Source: Gemmatales bacterium
Lineage (GTDB): Bacteria > Planctomycetota > Planctomycetia > Gemmatales > Gemmataceae
Assembly (NCBI GenBank): GCA_026004675.1
Contig: BPJP01000002.1
Location: forward strand, 717,335-781,334
Direction: 5' to 3'
DNA: 64,000 nt
Positions 39,017 through 48,656 of the stretch are shown here, one piece after another. The translations under genes were made by a program, and so were the position numbers. The notes under the pieces were generated by a model. That model saw nothing but the letters and a program-made list of their open reading frames with translations, did not search any database and was not told where the DNA came from. Numbering within the stretch: the stretch's first letter is position 1; every line of letters starts with the position of its first letter.

Positions 39017-39937
39017 TTATTCGTCGGCCACATAGCGCTGCACGCGGTACTTGCCGGCGTTGTCGCGAAGCCATTTTTGGGCGGCGACGGGAAATTCTTT
39101 GTTATAGTCACGAAAGCGAGGCCGCCAGCCATCCGCCGGAGTCAACCGGAGATAGTTGAATAATGCGACCACGGAAAGATTCGTTTCGGGGTCCGGCTTG
39201 CGCCAGTTATTCCAATCGGCTTTCGCGAGTGCCTCGAGAATCAACTTGCTTTTCTCGGCATCGTCGATCGGCACCCGGCGAACCTGTTTCGCGCCGACAG
39301 GCGGTGTGTTGTACTCGGCCAATAGGACGCTGACGGCCAAAAGCCGATCGCTACTTTTTTCCGAACGCAAGTAGGACATCGGATCACGCCTGACTTTGAG
39401 GCAACGCTTGAGCAACGCAACGTCGCGGTCAAAGTTGGGATTACTTTGCCTCGTCATGACGTCGTAATAGGCTTCCGTGACAAAAAACGTTTCTTTGTGA
39501 TGACGCTTCAGAAAGAAGAGCGCTTCCACGCCTACCGAGATGGGCACCTGCCTCGTTGAAACAGGGTACGGTCGCTTTCGCTCGGCTTTTCCCGGAGCCG
39601 CTATCTTCTTTGGAATCACAACCGGGTTGAAACCAAGCCGAACGCTGGTCACGCCGTTCACTCCCTGGATGCCTTCTTTAATGGCGACGACCGCCACCTG
39701 GTAGCGCGCTTCGGCTTTGGAGCCCGGGGCGATTTCCGCGATCACCGATTTCGGTTCGATGGCCGTGACCTTGCCAACGAAGATCGTCTTGCCAGTGACG
39801 ATCCGCTGTGGCATCGGCGGTTGCGGCAGGATCGCTACGCGATCCAGTTGAGCCTGGTGCTCTGGAGCAACCAGCTGGGCAAAGGTAAAATTGACTGCAC
39901 AAAGTAGTAATGGGGCGGAAATCAGTAGCCGTTTCAT
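39017..39937 (-). CDS. Secreted protein of unknown function
   Basis: 306 residues; GGAGAAAG lies before the start and a signal peptide precedes LVAPEHQ. The middle (~45-140) has alternating beta strands (TIFVGKVTAIEPKSV, YQVAVVAIKEGI) reminiscent of proteins that report on exported redox or metal systems, but I do not recognise a family. The C-terminal half is helical (AEKSKLILEALAKADW). It sits between the two DUF4139 genes on the same strand with gaps of 56 and 103 bases, so the three are probably one unit. Confidence 0.7.
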   Translation of the reverse strand: MKRLLISAPLLLCAVNFTFAQLVAPEHQAQLDRVAILPQPPMPQRIVTGKTIFVGKVTAIEPKSVIAEIAPGSKAEARYQVAVVAIKEGIQGVNGVTSVRLGFNPVVIPKKIAAPGKAERKRPYPVSTRQVPISVGVEALFFLKRHHKETFFVTEAYYDVMTRQSNPNFDRDVALLKRCLKVRRDPMSYLRSEKSSDRLLAVSVLLAEYNTPPVGAKQVRRVPIDDAEKSKLILEALAKADWNNWRKPDPETNLSVVALFNYLRLTPADGWRPRFRDYNKEFPVAAQKWLRDNAGKYRVQRYVADE

Positions 39938-40040
39938 TCTTTCTCCAGGTCGGATGCAGGGTCAAAACAGTGGTCAGCACACCGAAGTCGGAGGCACCGC
40001 GACCTCCCATCTCGAAGATCGCGGCGCCAAAGAACGATGC

Positions 40041-42149
40041 TTATTCGACGTTTAAATTGGCCAGGAAACGCTCATAGCCTCGACTTTCGGCGTCAACCGC
40101 TTCGCGCAGCTCGCTGATCTTGTCTCGGCGTTTGGCGATTTCGGATTCCTGGGCGAGGAACTTCTTGAGATAGACTTTGTAGATTTCCGCGGTTTGCGGC
40201 AGAACCTTCATGTTTTCGCGCATCCGCGCTTGCTCGCGTTCGATCTCGGAAAGTTCCTCCTGTTCGCGGGCCAGGTCGCGGCGGAGTTCATCGATCTTTG
40301 TCTTCATGCCCAGAGCACGTTGCAGTGCTTTTTTGACCTCGGCACTCGCCTCATCGGTGCGGAGCAGCATCTGCACCGTGTTGCTGTCGCTGTTGCTCAG
40401 CCGAATCGTGGTGGTGCGCGGCTGGTGCTCTTCCACGACGAGGTCCACCGGATCGTTCGGCTCGGCTTTCACCTCGAAGCGATAAACATTCCGTGTTCGC
40501 TCCTTGGCCTTTTTCGGCGTTACGAGCGTGAGGTGCGAACGATACGGATGCTCGATCAGCACCGTCTTGGTCTCGTCCGAACGATTCAAAACCCGGTACG
40601 TCTTGATCTCCCGGTGACGGAATTCCTGGTGAACGATGCCTCGGACAATCTTGACCTTCAGCAAGTCGTTCGCCTCGGTCCGCTTCGGCTCGACTTCGGT
40701 GCCCAAGTCGATGGCATAGCTGAGGAGGCGGGTTTCGCCCGGCTGCAAATGGCCGATGCGGGCATCGCCGGCATAGGTGCCGTTTTCAAAAACCGTAATC
40801 GGCCCCTGGTTGAGATGGAAAGGCGTATCGTTGGTGAACTGCAATCCGCGAAGCGGGAATTTGGCATGCACCGATTCGTTGAAGATCGAAACTTTTTGTC
40901 CCTTGACGGGATCGCTGATGATGGGCAAAAGGGCCGACTTTTGTCTGGGCAGGCTGATCGGCTGGCGAATGAGGTATTCGAAATACTCGCCCAGATCGCT
41001 GGTCGCGGAAATGGTCTGCATATTGCCGGTAAAGTCGAGGGCGTCTTTGCGTTTCTTCTGAAGCAAGTTGAGCGCCCGTTGGGCGTCGGCGGCGCGACCA
41101 CCAAACCCTTTGCCTTCTGCTTGTGCTTTACCTCCGGGGGCATAACCGCGTCGGGCCGCCTTTTCCAGTTCTTCCACCGCGCGATCAGCGTACATGTTGC
41201 CCTCATAAACCTGTGGCCGAAGCGACGCGAACAATTCCGGTTCCACCACCGGCCGAGGGACGAATAACGGATCATACATGTTCATCTGGAAGGAAATCGG
41301 CCGACCCGACACAAGGCCCAGTTGTACGTTGGTCCAGTCTTCATCAGTGGTGTTTTCCACGATCGCCCAGCCCTGCAGGAAAACGCCGTCTTTCTTGATC
41401 GACAGTCGGTAGCTGGTTTTCCACATGGGGCTTTCGGTGATGTAGCCGACCTTGACCTTGCGCGTGCCGGTGCCCATGAAGTTCAAGCTGACGGTCTTGC
41501 GCTGGCTGTCATGAGCGGTGGCCAAAACGGCCAGGGCTTTGCGGAACTCCTGATCCAGCTCCGTATTGAGGAAACGGACGCGCTGCACCTGGCTCAATGG
41601 AACGCCACGCAACCCATCTTTCGTCAGCATGTTCAGTTGGGCGATTTGGACTGCCTGGTCTTTGCTGACGGCACGCATCTTCTTTTCCACGCCGACGATC
41701 GTGCCGACGATCTTCTCTGCCTGGCCAACGACCGCAGCAGCGGGATTGATGTCCACTGTCGTCAGCACTTCGATTTCCTGCCCCCTCACCTGGTTGAGCA
41801 GGTCTGCCATCGAGGGGTTGCTGCGCAGGTCGATGGCAAAGCTCTTGAGGGTATGCTCCACAGGTGCACGATTGTCGTAATTGACCGTGGCAATCTGTCC
41901 GCCGGCGGAGTCTTCCAGCACCAGGCTTTTGAGCAGGTCGTTGATGTCTTCCATGCGAAATTGCAAATCGACCCGCTTGTTGCCCTCGATTTCCCCTTCG
42001 CGTTGGAAGTAGCCGACGCCGCTGGAAAAGAGCACGATTTGCTTGATCGGCAGCGACGCCGAATCCGGACGCGGTTGGGCCAGCACCAATGGACTGAGTG
42101 CCAGCGCAGTCGATACTGCCATCACCCCTAGCAAACGTTTGTTCAACAT
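40041..42149 (-). CDS. Secreted DUF4139-type protein, paralogue 2
   Basis: 702 residues from ATG 42149, with GGAG ten bases upstream and a signal peptide ending near LVLA. The layout is the same as paralogue 1: N-terminal beta region beginning IVLFSSGVGYFQREGEIEG, DUF4139-like core, and C-terminal coiled coil (EIDELRRDLAREQEEL-like). It differs mainly in a variable Lys/Ala/Gly-rich linker after SLRPQVYEGN and in the coiled coil. First gene of the presumptive three-gene unit and divergent from the TPR gene. Confidence 0.8.
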   Translation of the reverse strand: MLNKRLLGVMAVSTALALSPLVLAQPRPDSASLPIKQIVLFSSGVGYFQREGEIEGNKRVDLQFRMEDINDLLKSLVLEDSAGGQIATVNYDNRAPVEHTLKSFAIDLRSNPSMADLLNQVRGQEIEVLTTVDINPAAAVVGQAEKIVGTIVGVEKKMRAVSKDQAVQIAQLNMLTKDGLRGVPLSQVQRVRFLNTELDQEFRKALAVLATAHDSQRKTVSLNFMGTGTRKVKVGYITESPMWKTSYRLSIKKDGVFLQGWAIVENTTDEDWTNVQLGLVSGRPISFQMNMYDPLFVPRPVVEPELFASLRPQVYEGNMYADRAVEELEKAARRGYAPGGKAQAEGKGFGGRAADAQRALNLLQKKRKDALDFTGNMQTISATSDLGEYFEYLIRQPISLPRQKSALLPIISDPVKGQKVSIFNESVHAKFPLRGLQFTNDTPFHLNQGPITVFENGTYAGDARIGHLQPGETRLLSYAIDLGTEVEPKRTEANDLLKVKIVRGIVHQEFRHREIKTYRVLNRSDETKTVLIEHPYRSHLTLVTPKKAKERTRNVYRFEVKAEPNDPVDLVVEEHQPRTTTIRLSNSDSNTVQMLLRTDEASAEVKKALQRALGMKTKIDELRRDLAREQEELSEIEREQARMRENMKVLPQTAEIYKVYLKKFLAQESEIAKRRDKISELREAVDAESRGYERFLANLNVE

Positions 42150-42409
42150 TTCCCTTGTCTCCGTTAAGACTTGACGTGAAATCGAAATCGACACGATTTT
42201 TGCATCCCGCGCAGCGCGACTTGGACAACGCGGGAAAAAGACATCGTCTGCTCAAGAGACGAATCACACCGGCGGATGGATTGCCCGATTCGCGAGCTTT
42301 CCAAAAGCTGGGCAGTTTGCCAGTTGTCTTGCCCTTGACAACGGCGAAGCAATATGCCAGAAGACGCCCCCTTGCAGATTTCCGCAAAGGCAAAGACGGG
42401 CTTCGTGAA

Positions 42410-44749
42410 ATGGATGTCAGCATGACGCGAGTCGAAAAGCCGAAATGGCGTAACGGGCATGATGAGCCCTCTTTCCGGCGATTGTGGCAAGTTCCGGTGT
42501 TTTTCCTGAGCCTGATCGTCATGGCGTCAGTCTGGCTGGGACGACCGCTGTGGCGAAAAACCGAAGCCGAACTCTTTCGAGAACGCCTTCGAGAAGTGCA
42601 AATGGCTTTGGAGGCGCGGCCGCCCGACCTGGAAGAGGTGTTGTCTTTGGGCAACGCGCTGCTTGCCGAATCGGAACAGTTCCCTTCGTTGGCGGGACAG
42701 TTGCACTTTTGCCTGGGGAGTGCCTATCTTTTGTCGGCGCAGGACCAGGAAGGCATCCGCCGCCAGGCCAGCTTGAAGCAGGCGCGTTTTCATTTGGAGC
42801 GGGCGGACATCCTGGGCGTCCCGCCGCGCTGGAAACCGAAGCTGGACTACCGGCTGGGAAAAGTTTGGTACCATTTTGGCCATGACCCGAAACAAGTCAT
42901 CGAGCGGCTCCGCAATACGATTGAAACGGCCGCCGACGACCAGGCCGAAGGCTACGCGATGTTGACGCAAGCGTACTTGCGATTGCCTGTTCCCGATGTG
43001 GCGAACGCTTTGGCAACGACCAAGAAGCACTTATCGTTGCCGACCGCCAACGATGCGCTGCTGGCACCGGTTCGACTTTTGCGTGGCAAGCTGCTCTTTC
43101 AGTTGGATCGCGTCGACGAGGCGCGTCAAGTTCTTGGCCGCATCGGCGACGAAGCGGCGCCGGAAATCCGAGCGGAGGCCCGATACTGGCAGGCGAAATG
43201 TGCCCAAAGGCAACTGAAATGGGCTGAAGCGGCCAAATTGTGGGAAGCGGTTTTGGCGGACAGCAAGCATTCGCCCAAAGACCGAGGGCGCATTCTCTGT
43301 TTTCTCGGGATTTGCTACCGCGAGTTGCAGCAGGACGAGGATGCCATTCGGGTTTGGGAAGCCGCATTGGCTTACGAGGGAGAAGTGGGGCAAGCGGCCG
43401 CTTTTGCCCTGGCGGAAATCAAGTTAATCGGCCCTGAACCGGCCGCGGCCTTCTCCTATTACGAACGCGCTTTGAAAGATGTTGCCAGCGCCGACAATTA
43501 CCGCAACGCGCTGGTTGGGCTGAAGGAAGCTCGGCTATTGGTCGAACGGGGATGCCGCCGCTATCGCGAAACGGGGGACTATGACCGCGCTCAGCGTTTG
43601 GCTCGCTTATATCAGCGGATTGCCGATCGTGGCGTTGCCGAAGAACTGTACGCTTTGGCCGCCGACGCTTGGGCCTTGGAGCGGAAAAAAGCCGGCGACG
43701 AACCTGCGGCTCGCGTTCACTTTCGCGAGGCAGGGTTGGCCTTCGCCTCGGTCGCCGATGCCGTCGACAAGCCGGATCAACAAGCCAAATGGCTTTGGCT
43801 GGCAGCCGACCGCCTTATTCAGGCCCATGACCACAAGAAAGCCCTGGCTATTCTCGATCGCTATCTCAAGGTCGAATCGGATTCCGTCAAGTTAGGACAG
43901 GGCTGGTACACCCTGGCTCAGGTGTACGAAGCCCTCAAAGATGAATCGTCAGCGCTTGTCGCCTACCGCAAATCGATCGAGTATCCTGGCCCTTACGCTT
44001 TCCGGGCACGCTATCGCCTGGCGATTCACGATTTGCGCATGGGAAACCTCGACGATGCCGAAGCCGCCTTGCAGCAGAACCTCGAATTGATGCGGGAACA
44101 TCCCGACCCGACCACCCAGGAAAAGTGTCTTTACAAGCTCGCTGATTTGCTGTTTCAGCGAAAACGCTATCGCCAGGCTTCCTTGCGGTGGCGCGAAGCG
44201 CTGGATCGCTTCCCGGACAATCCCCAAGCGCTGCAAGCACGTCTCAATCTCGCCGATTGTTATCGTCAGCTAGCCATCGAAGAAGCCAAACAGCGTGCCA
44301 ATCCGAGCGTGCCGCCCGACGTGATGGCTCACCACCAGGCCCAGTATCGCCGTTGGCTGAACATGGCTCTCGCCAACTACAAGAAAATTACTTTAGACCT
44401 GGCCGCCAAGCAATCCAGCGGAACACTGACCCCCGACGAAGACCGAATCCTTCGCCAGGCCGATTTCGCGATCGCCGAATGCCACATCGACTTGGGGCAA
44501 TACCAAGAGGCCATTCAACTCTATGAAGCCCTGGTCGCCCGTTATCATCATCAAGTCGAGCACCTGCAAGCGCTAAGGCAGATCTGGCGTTGCCATTGGA
44601 TCATGAAACAGCCGGCTAAAGCCAAGAAAACGGCCGAACAAGTCGGACGCGTGCTGGCCGAAATCGACGACGAGGCTTTTCGCAAACGTCCCGATAGCCA
44701 CACGCGACAGGAATGGCAGCAATGGCTTGAATGGGCCTTGTCGCAATAA
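42410..44749 (+). CDS. Membrane-anchored TPR-repeat protein
   Basis: 779 residues from ATG 42410; the open frame begins further upstream at 42098, but that part overlaps the divergent gene and looks non-coding. One membrane helix (VPVFFLSLIVMASVW, ~30-48) is followed by a long, exported or cytoplasmic TPR array with at least ten helical pairs, for example WAEAAKLWEAVLADSKHSPK and YQEAIQLYEALVARYHHQ. Such proteins act as assembly scaffolds, as in YfgM or BamD-like roles; no specific partner is shown. Its stop is four bases from the convergent pcp stop. Confidence 0.78.
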   Translation: MDVSMTRVEKPKWRNGHDEPSFRRLWQVPVFFLSLIVMASVWLGRPLWRKTEAELFRERLREVQMALEARPPDLEEVLSLGNALLAESEQFPSLAGQLHFCLGSAYLLSAQDQEGIRRQASLKQARFHLERADILGVPPRWKPKLDYRLGKVWYHFGHDPKQVIERLRNTIETAADDQAEGYAMLTQAYLRLPVPDVANALATTKKHLSLPTANDALLAPVRLLRGKLLFQLDRVDEARQVLGRIGDEAAPEIRAEARYWQAKCAQRQLKWAEAAKLWEAVLADSKHSPKDRGRILCFLGICYRELQQDEDAIRVWEAALAYEGEVGQAAAFALAEIKLIGPEPAAAFSYYERALKDVASADNYRNALVGLKEARLLVERGCRRYRETGDYDRAQRLARLYQRIADRGVAEELYALAADAWALERKKAGDEPAARVHFREAGLAFASVADAVDKPDQQAKWLWLAADRLIQAHDHKKALAILDRYLKVESDSVKLGQGWYTLAQVYEALKDESSALVAYRKSIEYPGPYAFRARYRLAIHDLRMGNLDDAEAALQQNLELMREHPDPTTQEKCLYKLADLLFQRKRYRQASLRWREALDRFPDNPQALQARLNLADCYRQLAIEEAKQRANPSVPPDVMAHHQAQYRRWLNMALANYKKITLDLAAKQSSGTLTPDEDRILRQADFAIAECHIDLGQYQEAIQLYEALVARYHHQVEHLQALRQIWRCHWIMKQPAKAKKTAEQVGRVLAEIDDEAFRKRPDSHTRQEWQQWLEWALSQ

Positions 44750-44752
44750 TTG

Positions 44753-45388
44753 TCATTTCCTTCTCGTCAATTCGCCCGATGAGTTGGCGTAAAGTTCGAT
44801 GCAGCGCCGCAGACCGGCGACCATCGTTTCCGCCATGGGAGCGCCTTTCGGTCGCGGTCGACGACCTCTCTGCCCTGGCAGCAAAGGCAGATGAATGAAA
44901 CCGACTCGCAACCCAGAGCGCGTACGCCGACTGCCGTGCAACAGGCGATACAACAGATGGTTGCACACGTAGGTGCCAGCTGAATACGACCGCTTTACCG
45001 GCACGCCTTCCGCCGCCAGCCGACACACCAATTCTTTCGGGGGGAAAGACGTGAAGATGGCCGCCGGCCCGTTCTTGACAATGCACTCGTGGCGCGGCTG
45101 ATTGCCGCCATTGTCGGGAATCTCGAAGTCATTGACGTTGACGGCCAGCTGTTCGATCTGCATTGCTGCCGCACCGTCTGCCTGCCCCAATGCCAGCACA
45201 ACATCTGGCTTGAACGATTTCACGCGCTTCCACGTTATTTCGAAACAGACATCTTTTACAACTGGCAGTACGAGCCAATCCAGGTTCACCGCATCGAAGC
45301 GAGTCCCGGCAATCGCTTTCCCGATTTCCAAAGACGAGTTTTGTGTCAACCCGGCAAATGGCTCAAAAGAGGTCAGGAGCAGTCTCAT
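44753..45388 (-). CDS. pcp: Pyrrolidone-carboxylate (pyroglutamyl) peptidase
   Basis: 211 residues, normal for peptidase family C15. The N-terminus LLTSFEPFAGL is diagnostic. The catalytic Glu lies in MQIEQLAVNVNDFEIPDN, the nucleophile Cys in GTYVCNHLLY and the His in VGFIHLPLLP. It removes N-terminal pyroglutamate from peptides in the cytoplasm. Convergent with the TPR gene. Confidence 0.9.
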   Translation of the reverse strand: MRLLLTSFEPFAGLTQNSSLEIGKAIAGTRFDAVNLDWLVLPVVKDVCFEITWKRVKSFKPDVVLALGQADGAAAMQIEQLAVNVNDFEIPDNGGNQPRHECIVKNGPAAIFTSFPPKELVCRLAAEGVPVKRSYSAGTYVCNHLLYRLLHGSRRTRSGLRVGFIHLPLLPGQRGRRPRPKGAPMAETMVAGLRRCIELYANSSGELTRRK

Positions 45389-45759
45389 GAAAATGCCGTC
45401 CTCGCTGATACCCGTTCAATGGGACTCCGTTTACTGTAACCTGCTCTCGGTTCCGCCGCGACTTTGAAACCGGCCGCGCGAAAAGGTCTGAGTCAAGACC
45501 AATCGGCGCGGGTTGGCACAATTCAGGCGATTTGGGGCAAAAGCCTCTTTTACCAGCTTATCAAGCGGTAGCAGTTCTAAGGAAAAAGTCTGCTTTAATC
45601 TTTTTTCCGCCTTCATGCCCTGGCGCGGTTCTTCCGATAATACCTTCGGTCTGAGCGAATCAATCGTTTCAGTCGCTGCAATCGTCATCCCTGGCAAGAC
45701 CGCGAGAAATGGAAAGGATGACGGCCCAGGTTGAGTCTCTTACGAAACAGGGGACACAC
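45389..45759. other. Intergenic region
   Basis: 371 bases between divergent pcp and the BBP7 gene. A minus-strand frame of 88 codons (45431-45697) has no ribosome site or family similarity. No repeat or promoter stands out. Confidence 0.45.
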
Positions 45760-47130
45760 ATGAGAATCGGTTATTTCACTTGCTTGCTGGTCCTGATGGC
45801 GGGGATAAGTCCCATCTTCGCGCAGTCCGAATCCCAGCCCACGGCCACCCCCCCGGGATCGACACAACCGGGAACCATTGTCGGATCGGACGGACTGCCT
45901 ATTCTGGACGCCGACCCGGCTCTGGGCGACGTAATCGGCGGCACCCTGCCGGATACCCTGTGGTATGGCCGGGCCGAGTACCTCTTGTGGCGCATCAGCA
46001 ACAGCCAATTGCCGAACGTCCAATTAACGGTGCCTTTCCCCCTCACCGGCGTCGACCAATTCCAATCGCAAATCACCTTGCCAGCAGGCGATGTGGATCA
46101 CGGCGGTCGATCCGGAGGCCGATTCACTTTGGGCCGGCGTCTGCTCTCCTATGACCTCAACGTGGAAGGTACTTTCTTCCAATTTGAACGCCGCGGCGAT
46201 GCCTTCTTCCTCAACCAACTGGACAACATTCCCTTGCAGGTCACGATCCAACAGAACATCACCGAGCAAGTCGTATCGGGCGGAACGGTGATTACCACCC
46301 AGACTCAAGAACCGCTCGAGGTCACCATACCGGCAACCATCTCGGTGCAGGCCAATGGTACCATCGGACCGGTCCACTTCTACGGAGCCGAACTCAATCT
46401 TACCCGCGAACGCTTTATTTTCGGCGGAGTGACCTTCGACCTGCTGGGGGGTTTTCGTTTTGTCAATCTCGACGAAGACTTCCGCTTGACCGAAGTCATC
46501 ACCTTGCGAACGGCCGACCCCACGACCGTTGTGAACAATGGCCTGGTCCAGCCTAGCGGCACCAACGGCCTCGCCATTCCGCAGGTTCCGCGACCCGTGA
46601 CCAACCTGCAGACACTGTTTACAACAACTAGCCAGAATTCGATCCAAACCCGTAACCGCTTTTATGGCGGCCAAGTGGGAACTGCCTTCGAATGGGTGCT
46701 CGGGCCGCGTTTGTTCGTCAACGGTTTCGGTAAAATCGCCGCCGGAGGCATCGTCCAGTCCATTCAACTCGTGAATTTCACCACGATCAATTCCGCAGCC
46801 AGCGGCCAGGCCTTCACCAACGGTGGGGCGCTCACGCCCATCGCCGGTGCCCTGCAAACCGGACGAACCCGTTACGCTCTGGTTCCCGAATTCAACGTCA
46901 ATGTAGGAGTGCAACTCACTTCCAACATCAAGGTATCGGTCGGCTACAACTTCCTCTACATCACCACTGTCGCTCGACCTGGAAACCAGATCGTCTTCGC
47001 TCCGACCAACGAAGCCATTCGTCTGGCCGGCACGGAAAACGCCCTGGCTCCGGTCCAGCCAACCTTTGTTTACCAGGACATCGACTTCATCGCCCAGGGA
47101 TTGGTGGGCACTTTCCAGATCGACTGGTAG
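45760..47130 (+). CDS. BBP7 family outer-membrane beta-barrel protein
   Basis: 456 residues. A signal peptide (IGYFTCLLVLMAGISPIFA) is followed by the family opener WYGRAEYLLWRISNSQLP. Beta strands with aromatic ends continue throughout (for example FGGVTFDLLGGFRFVNL), with the late family motifs FYGGQVGTAFEWVLGPRLFV and VSVGYNFLYITTVARPG. These planctomycete proteins are predicted porin-like barrels. ATG 45760 is chosen because the signal peptide starts there; the frame extends 17 codons upstream. Confidence 0.88.
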   Translation: MRIGYFTCLLVLMAGISPIFAQSESQPTATPPGSTQPGTIVGSDGLPILDADPALGDVIGGTLPDTLWYGRAEYLLWRISNSQLPNVQLTVPFPLTGVDQFQSQITLPAGDVDHGGRSGGRFTLGRRLLSYDLNVEGTFFQFERRGDAFFLNQLDNIPLQVTIQQNITEQVVSGGTVITTQTQEPLEVTIPATISVQANGTIGPVHFYGAELNLTRERFIFGGVTFDLLGGFRFVNLDEDFRLTEVITLRTADPTTVVNNGLVQPSGTNGLAIPQVPRPVTNLQTLFTTTSQNSIQTRNRFYGGQVGTAFEWVLGPRLFVNGFGKIAAGGIVQSIQLVNFTTINSAASGQAFTNGGALTPIAGALQTGRTRYALVPEFNVNVGVQLTSNIKVSVGYNFLYITTVARPGNQIVFAPTNEAIRLAGTENALAPVQPTFVYQDIDFIAQGLVGTFQIDW

Positions 47131-47186
47131 GAGGTGACTGGACGAAGCCCGTTCCACCACCAGATCGTTCGCAAGAGGCCGCTGCC

Positions 47187-47450
47187 TCAGATGACGATTC
47201 GATTGCGGTAGATTTCAAATGCCGCATTCCATGCATCAAACGTAGTGTCGTAGCAATGGCGAGACACTTCAACATCGGGACCGTCGGCCTTTTCGCGCAA
47301 GGCCGCCTTCCAGTGACCGTTGTCCTGTTCGATCGCGATATACGCTTCCGGAAGATTGGGAGCAGTGAGCCGAAGGACATGGTCCCCGATGGCTTCCATC
47401 TGACCTTGACGTTGTTTAAACCAAAACGGAGCAACGGGCAACTTTGACAT
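47187..47450 (-). CDS. Small hypothetical protein
   Basis: 87 residues from ATG 47450, which has GGAG eight bases upstream. No signal or membrane segment. Alternating pattern with aromatic residues (AYIAIEQDNGHWKAALREK) suggests a small alpha/beta fold. No family recognised. Confidence 0.55.
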   Translation of the reverse strand: MSKLPVAPFWFKQRQGQMEAIGDHVLRLTAPNLPEAYIAIEQDNGHWKAALREKADGPDVEVSRHCYDTTFDAWNAAFEIYRNRIVI

Positions 47451-47574
47451 CAACAAACTCCGCACTGCCACTTTGACAGGACGCCGCACCTGGTTTCGGC
47501 GGGCATTTGCGACACAACAGCTTTCACGACAACGAGTTAAATCTACACTAATGCCTCGACGTTTGGCACACGCC

Positions 47575-47604
47575 TTGCAGTAAACACGCTTTGCGGCGCA
47601 TAAT
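47575..47604 (+). promoter_or_regulatory. Candidate promoter for the receiver gene
   Basis: TTGCAG (47575-47580), 18-base spacer, CATAAT (47599-47604), 36 bases before the start at 47641. Confidence 0.4.
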
Positions 47605-47640
47605 ACCGTTATAGCGGCTCCAATTCGGGGAGACGAGAGT

Positions 47641-48108
47641 ATGGCGGTAGATCAGCGGATTCTGGTGGTCGACGATGATCGCAACTGGATGGAAACGCTG
47701 GCGGATTTCTTCCAGGGGAGGGGAATCGGTGTGGCCACCGCCGAAACCGGTGCCGACGGTCTGCATTTAGCGGAATCCGAACCAGCGTCGTTAGTGCTGG
47801 TCGATTACCATATGCCCGACATGAACGGCCTGGAGTTCTTGCAACACCTGCGGGAAATACGGGCCGAAATCGAGGCATTGCTTCTCAGCAGCGATGACGA
47901 ACCTTCTCTTTCTCGCCGCGCCGTCGCTGCCGGTGCCAGGGCCTTTATTCCCAAATCCTGCCCCGACCTTTTGATCCAAACCGTGCAAAGGGTGTTGGCC
48001 GACCTGATCGCCAAACACCACTTGCCGGTTCCAGTATCATTCTATCTCCCAGTGCCCAGCGATTGGCTTCGCTCTCTCAGGCATTTCGGAAATGATCGGC
48101 ATGCTTGA
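47641..48108 (+). CDS. Stand-alone response regulator receiver
   Basis: 155 residues. A receiver covers ~5-125: ILVVDDDRNW (acidic pair), phospho-acceptor Asp in LVLVDYHMPD, LLLSSDDEPS, and FIPKSC with the conserved Lys. The last ~30 residues are a short hydrophobic/Pro-rich tail with no output domain, so it signals by protein contact, CheY-like. The start has GGGGAGAC upstream. The next gene, a STAS protein, is convergent and 13 bases away. Confidence 0.88.
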   Translation: MAVDQRILVVDDDRNWMETLADFFQGRGIGVATAETGADGLHLAESEPASLVLVDYHMPDMNGLEFLQHLREIRAEIEALLLSSDDEPSLSRRAVAAGARAFIPKSCPDLLIQTVQRVLADLIAKHHLPVPVSFYLPVPSDWLRSLRHFGNDRHA

Positions 48109-48121
48109 CGGCTAGAGATGC

Positions 48122-48493
48122 TCAATCCGCGCCGAGGCTTTCCATGGCTTCGGCGCGCGTATCGTAAATCGCCCAGAGTGTATCCAGATTGGTCAGGTGC
48201 AATAGTTCGCGCGTTCGCGCTGACGGCCCCGCCAACACGATATCGCTGCCATGTTTTCGAGCCAGCATATGGCAGCGAAGCAAGAAAGACAAAAACACCG
48301 AACCAAAATAATTCACCTTCGTCAAATCAATGACGATTCCGCCGGGCGGGTCTTCGCGCAGAGGCGCTAAGACCATCTGTGCAGCCTGCTGGATCAGGTT
48401 CTCCTGCATGCTTTCGACTTCGGGGCACGGAACGATTACGGCAATGTCGCCGTGACGTTCGATGTGAAACGATTGCGGATTTTCACTCGCCAT
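48122..48493 (-). CDS. STAS-domain anti-sigma-factor antagonist-like protein
   Basis: 123 residues from ATG 48493; upstream in-frame codons back to 48541 add an unconvincing extension. The STAS fold is visible: IERHGDIAVIVPCPEV, then GGIVIDLTKVNYFGSVFLSFL, where the Ser in FGSV sits at the place phosphorylated in SpoIIAA-type antagonists. It would bind an anti-sigma kinase or act in a partner-switch module with a local receiver; no RsbW- or RsbU-like gene is in the window. Confidence 0.82.
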   Translation of the reverse strand: MASENPQSFHIERHGDIAVIVPCPEVESMQENLIQQAAQMVLAPLREDPPGGIVIDLTKVNYFGSVFLSFLLRCHMLARKHGSDIVLAGPSARTRELLHLTNLDTLWAIYDTRAEAMESLGAD

Positions 48494-48656
48494 AATCATC
48501 AACCCTAACATAAACGCGTGACAATGCAACTGCCTTACCACCGACTGACTTCTCTCTACCGAGCCAGCTAACGCGCCCGCCGATTATTTGATTTCCCCCT
48601 GTCCCCCTCAAAGATAGAATAGACTTTAACGAATCCGCATCCGAAAGGGGGTCGAC

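Noticed and set aside
40194..41267. 357-codon plus-strand open frame
   Set aside because: Antisense to DUF4139 paralogue 2; a similar shadow lies opposite paralogue 1, explaining the apparent homology between them.
42098..42409. N-terminal extension of the TPR protein from GTG 42098
   Set aside because: It overlaps the start of the divergent DUF4139 gene and has no domain; ATG 42410 gives a normal N-terminus with a membrane helix.
46024..47160. 378-codon minus-strand open frame
   Set aside because: Antisense to the BBP7 barrel gene, which has signal peptide and family motifs.
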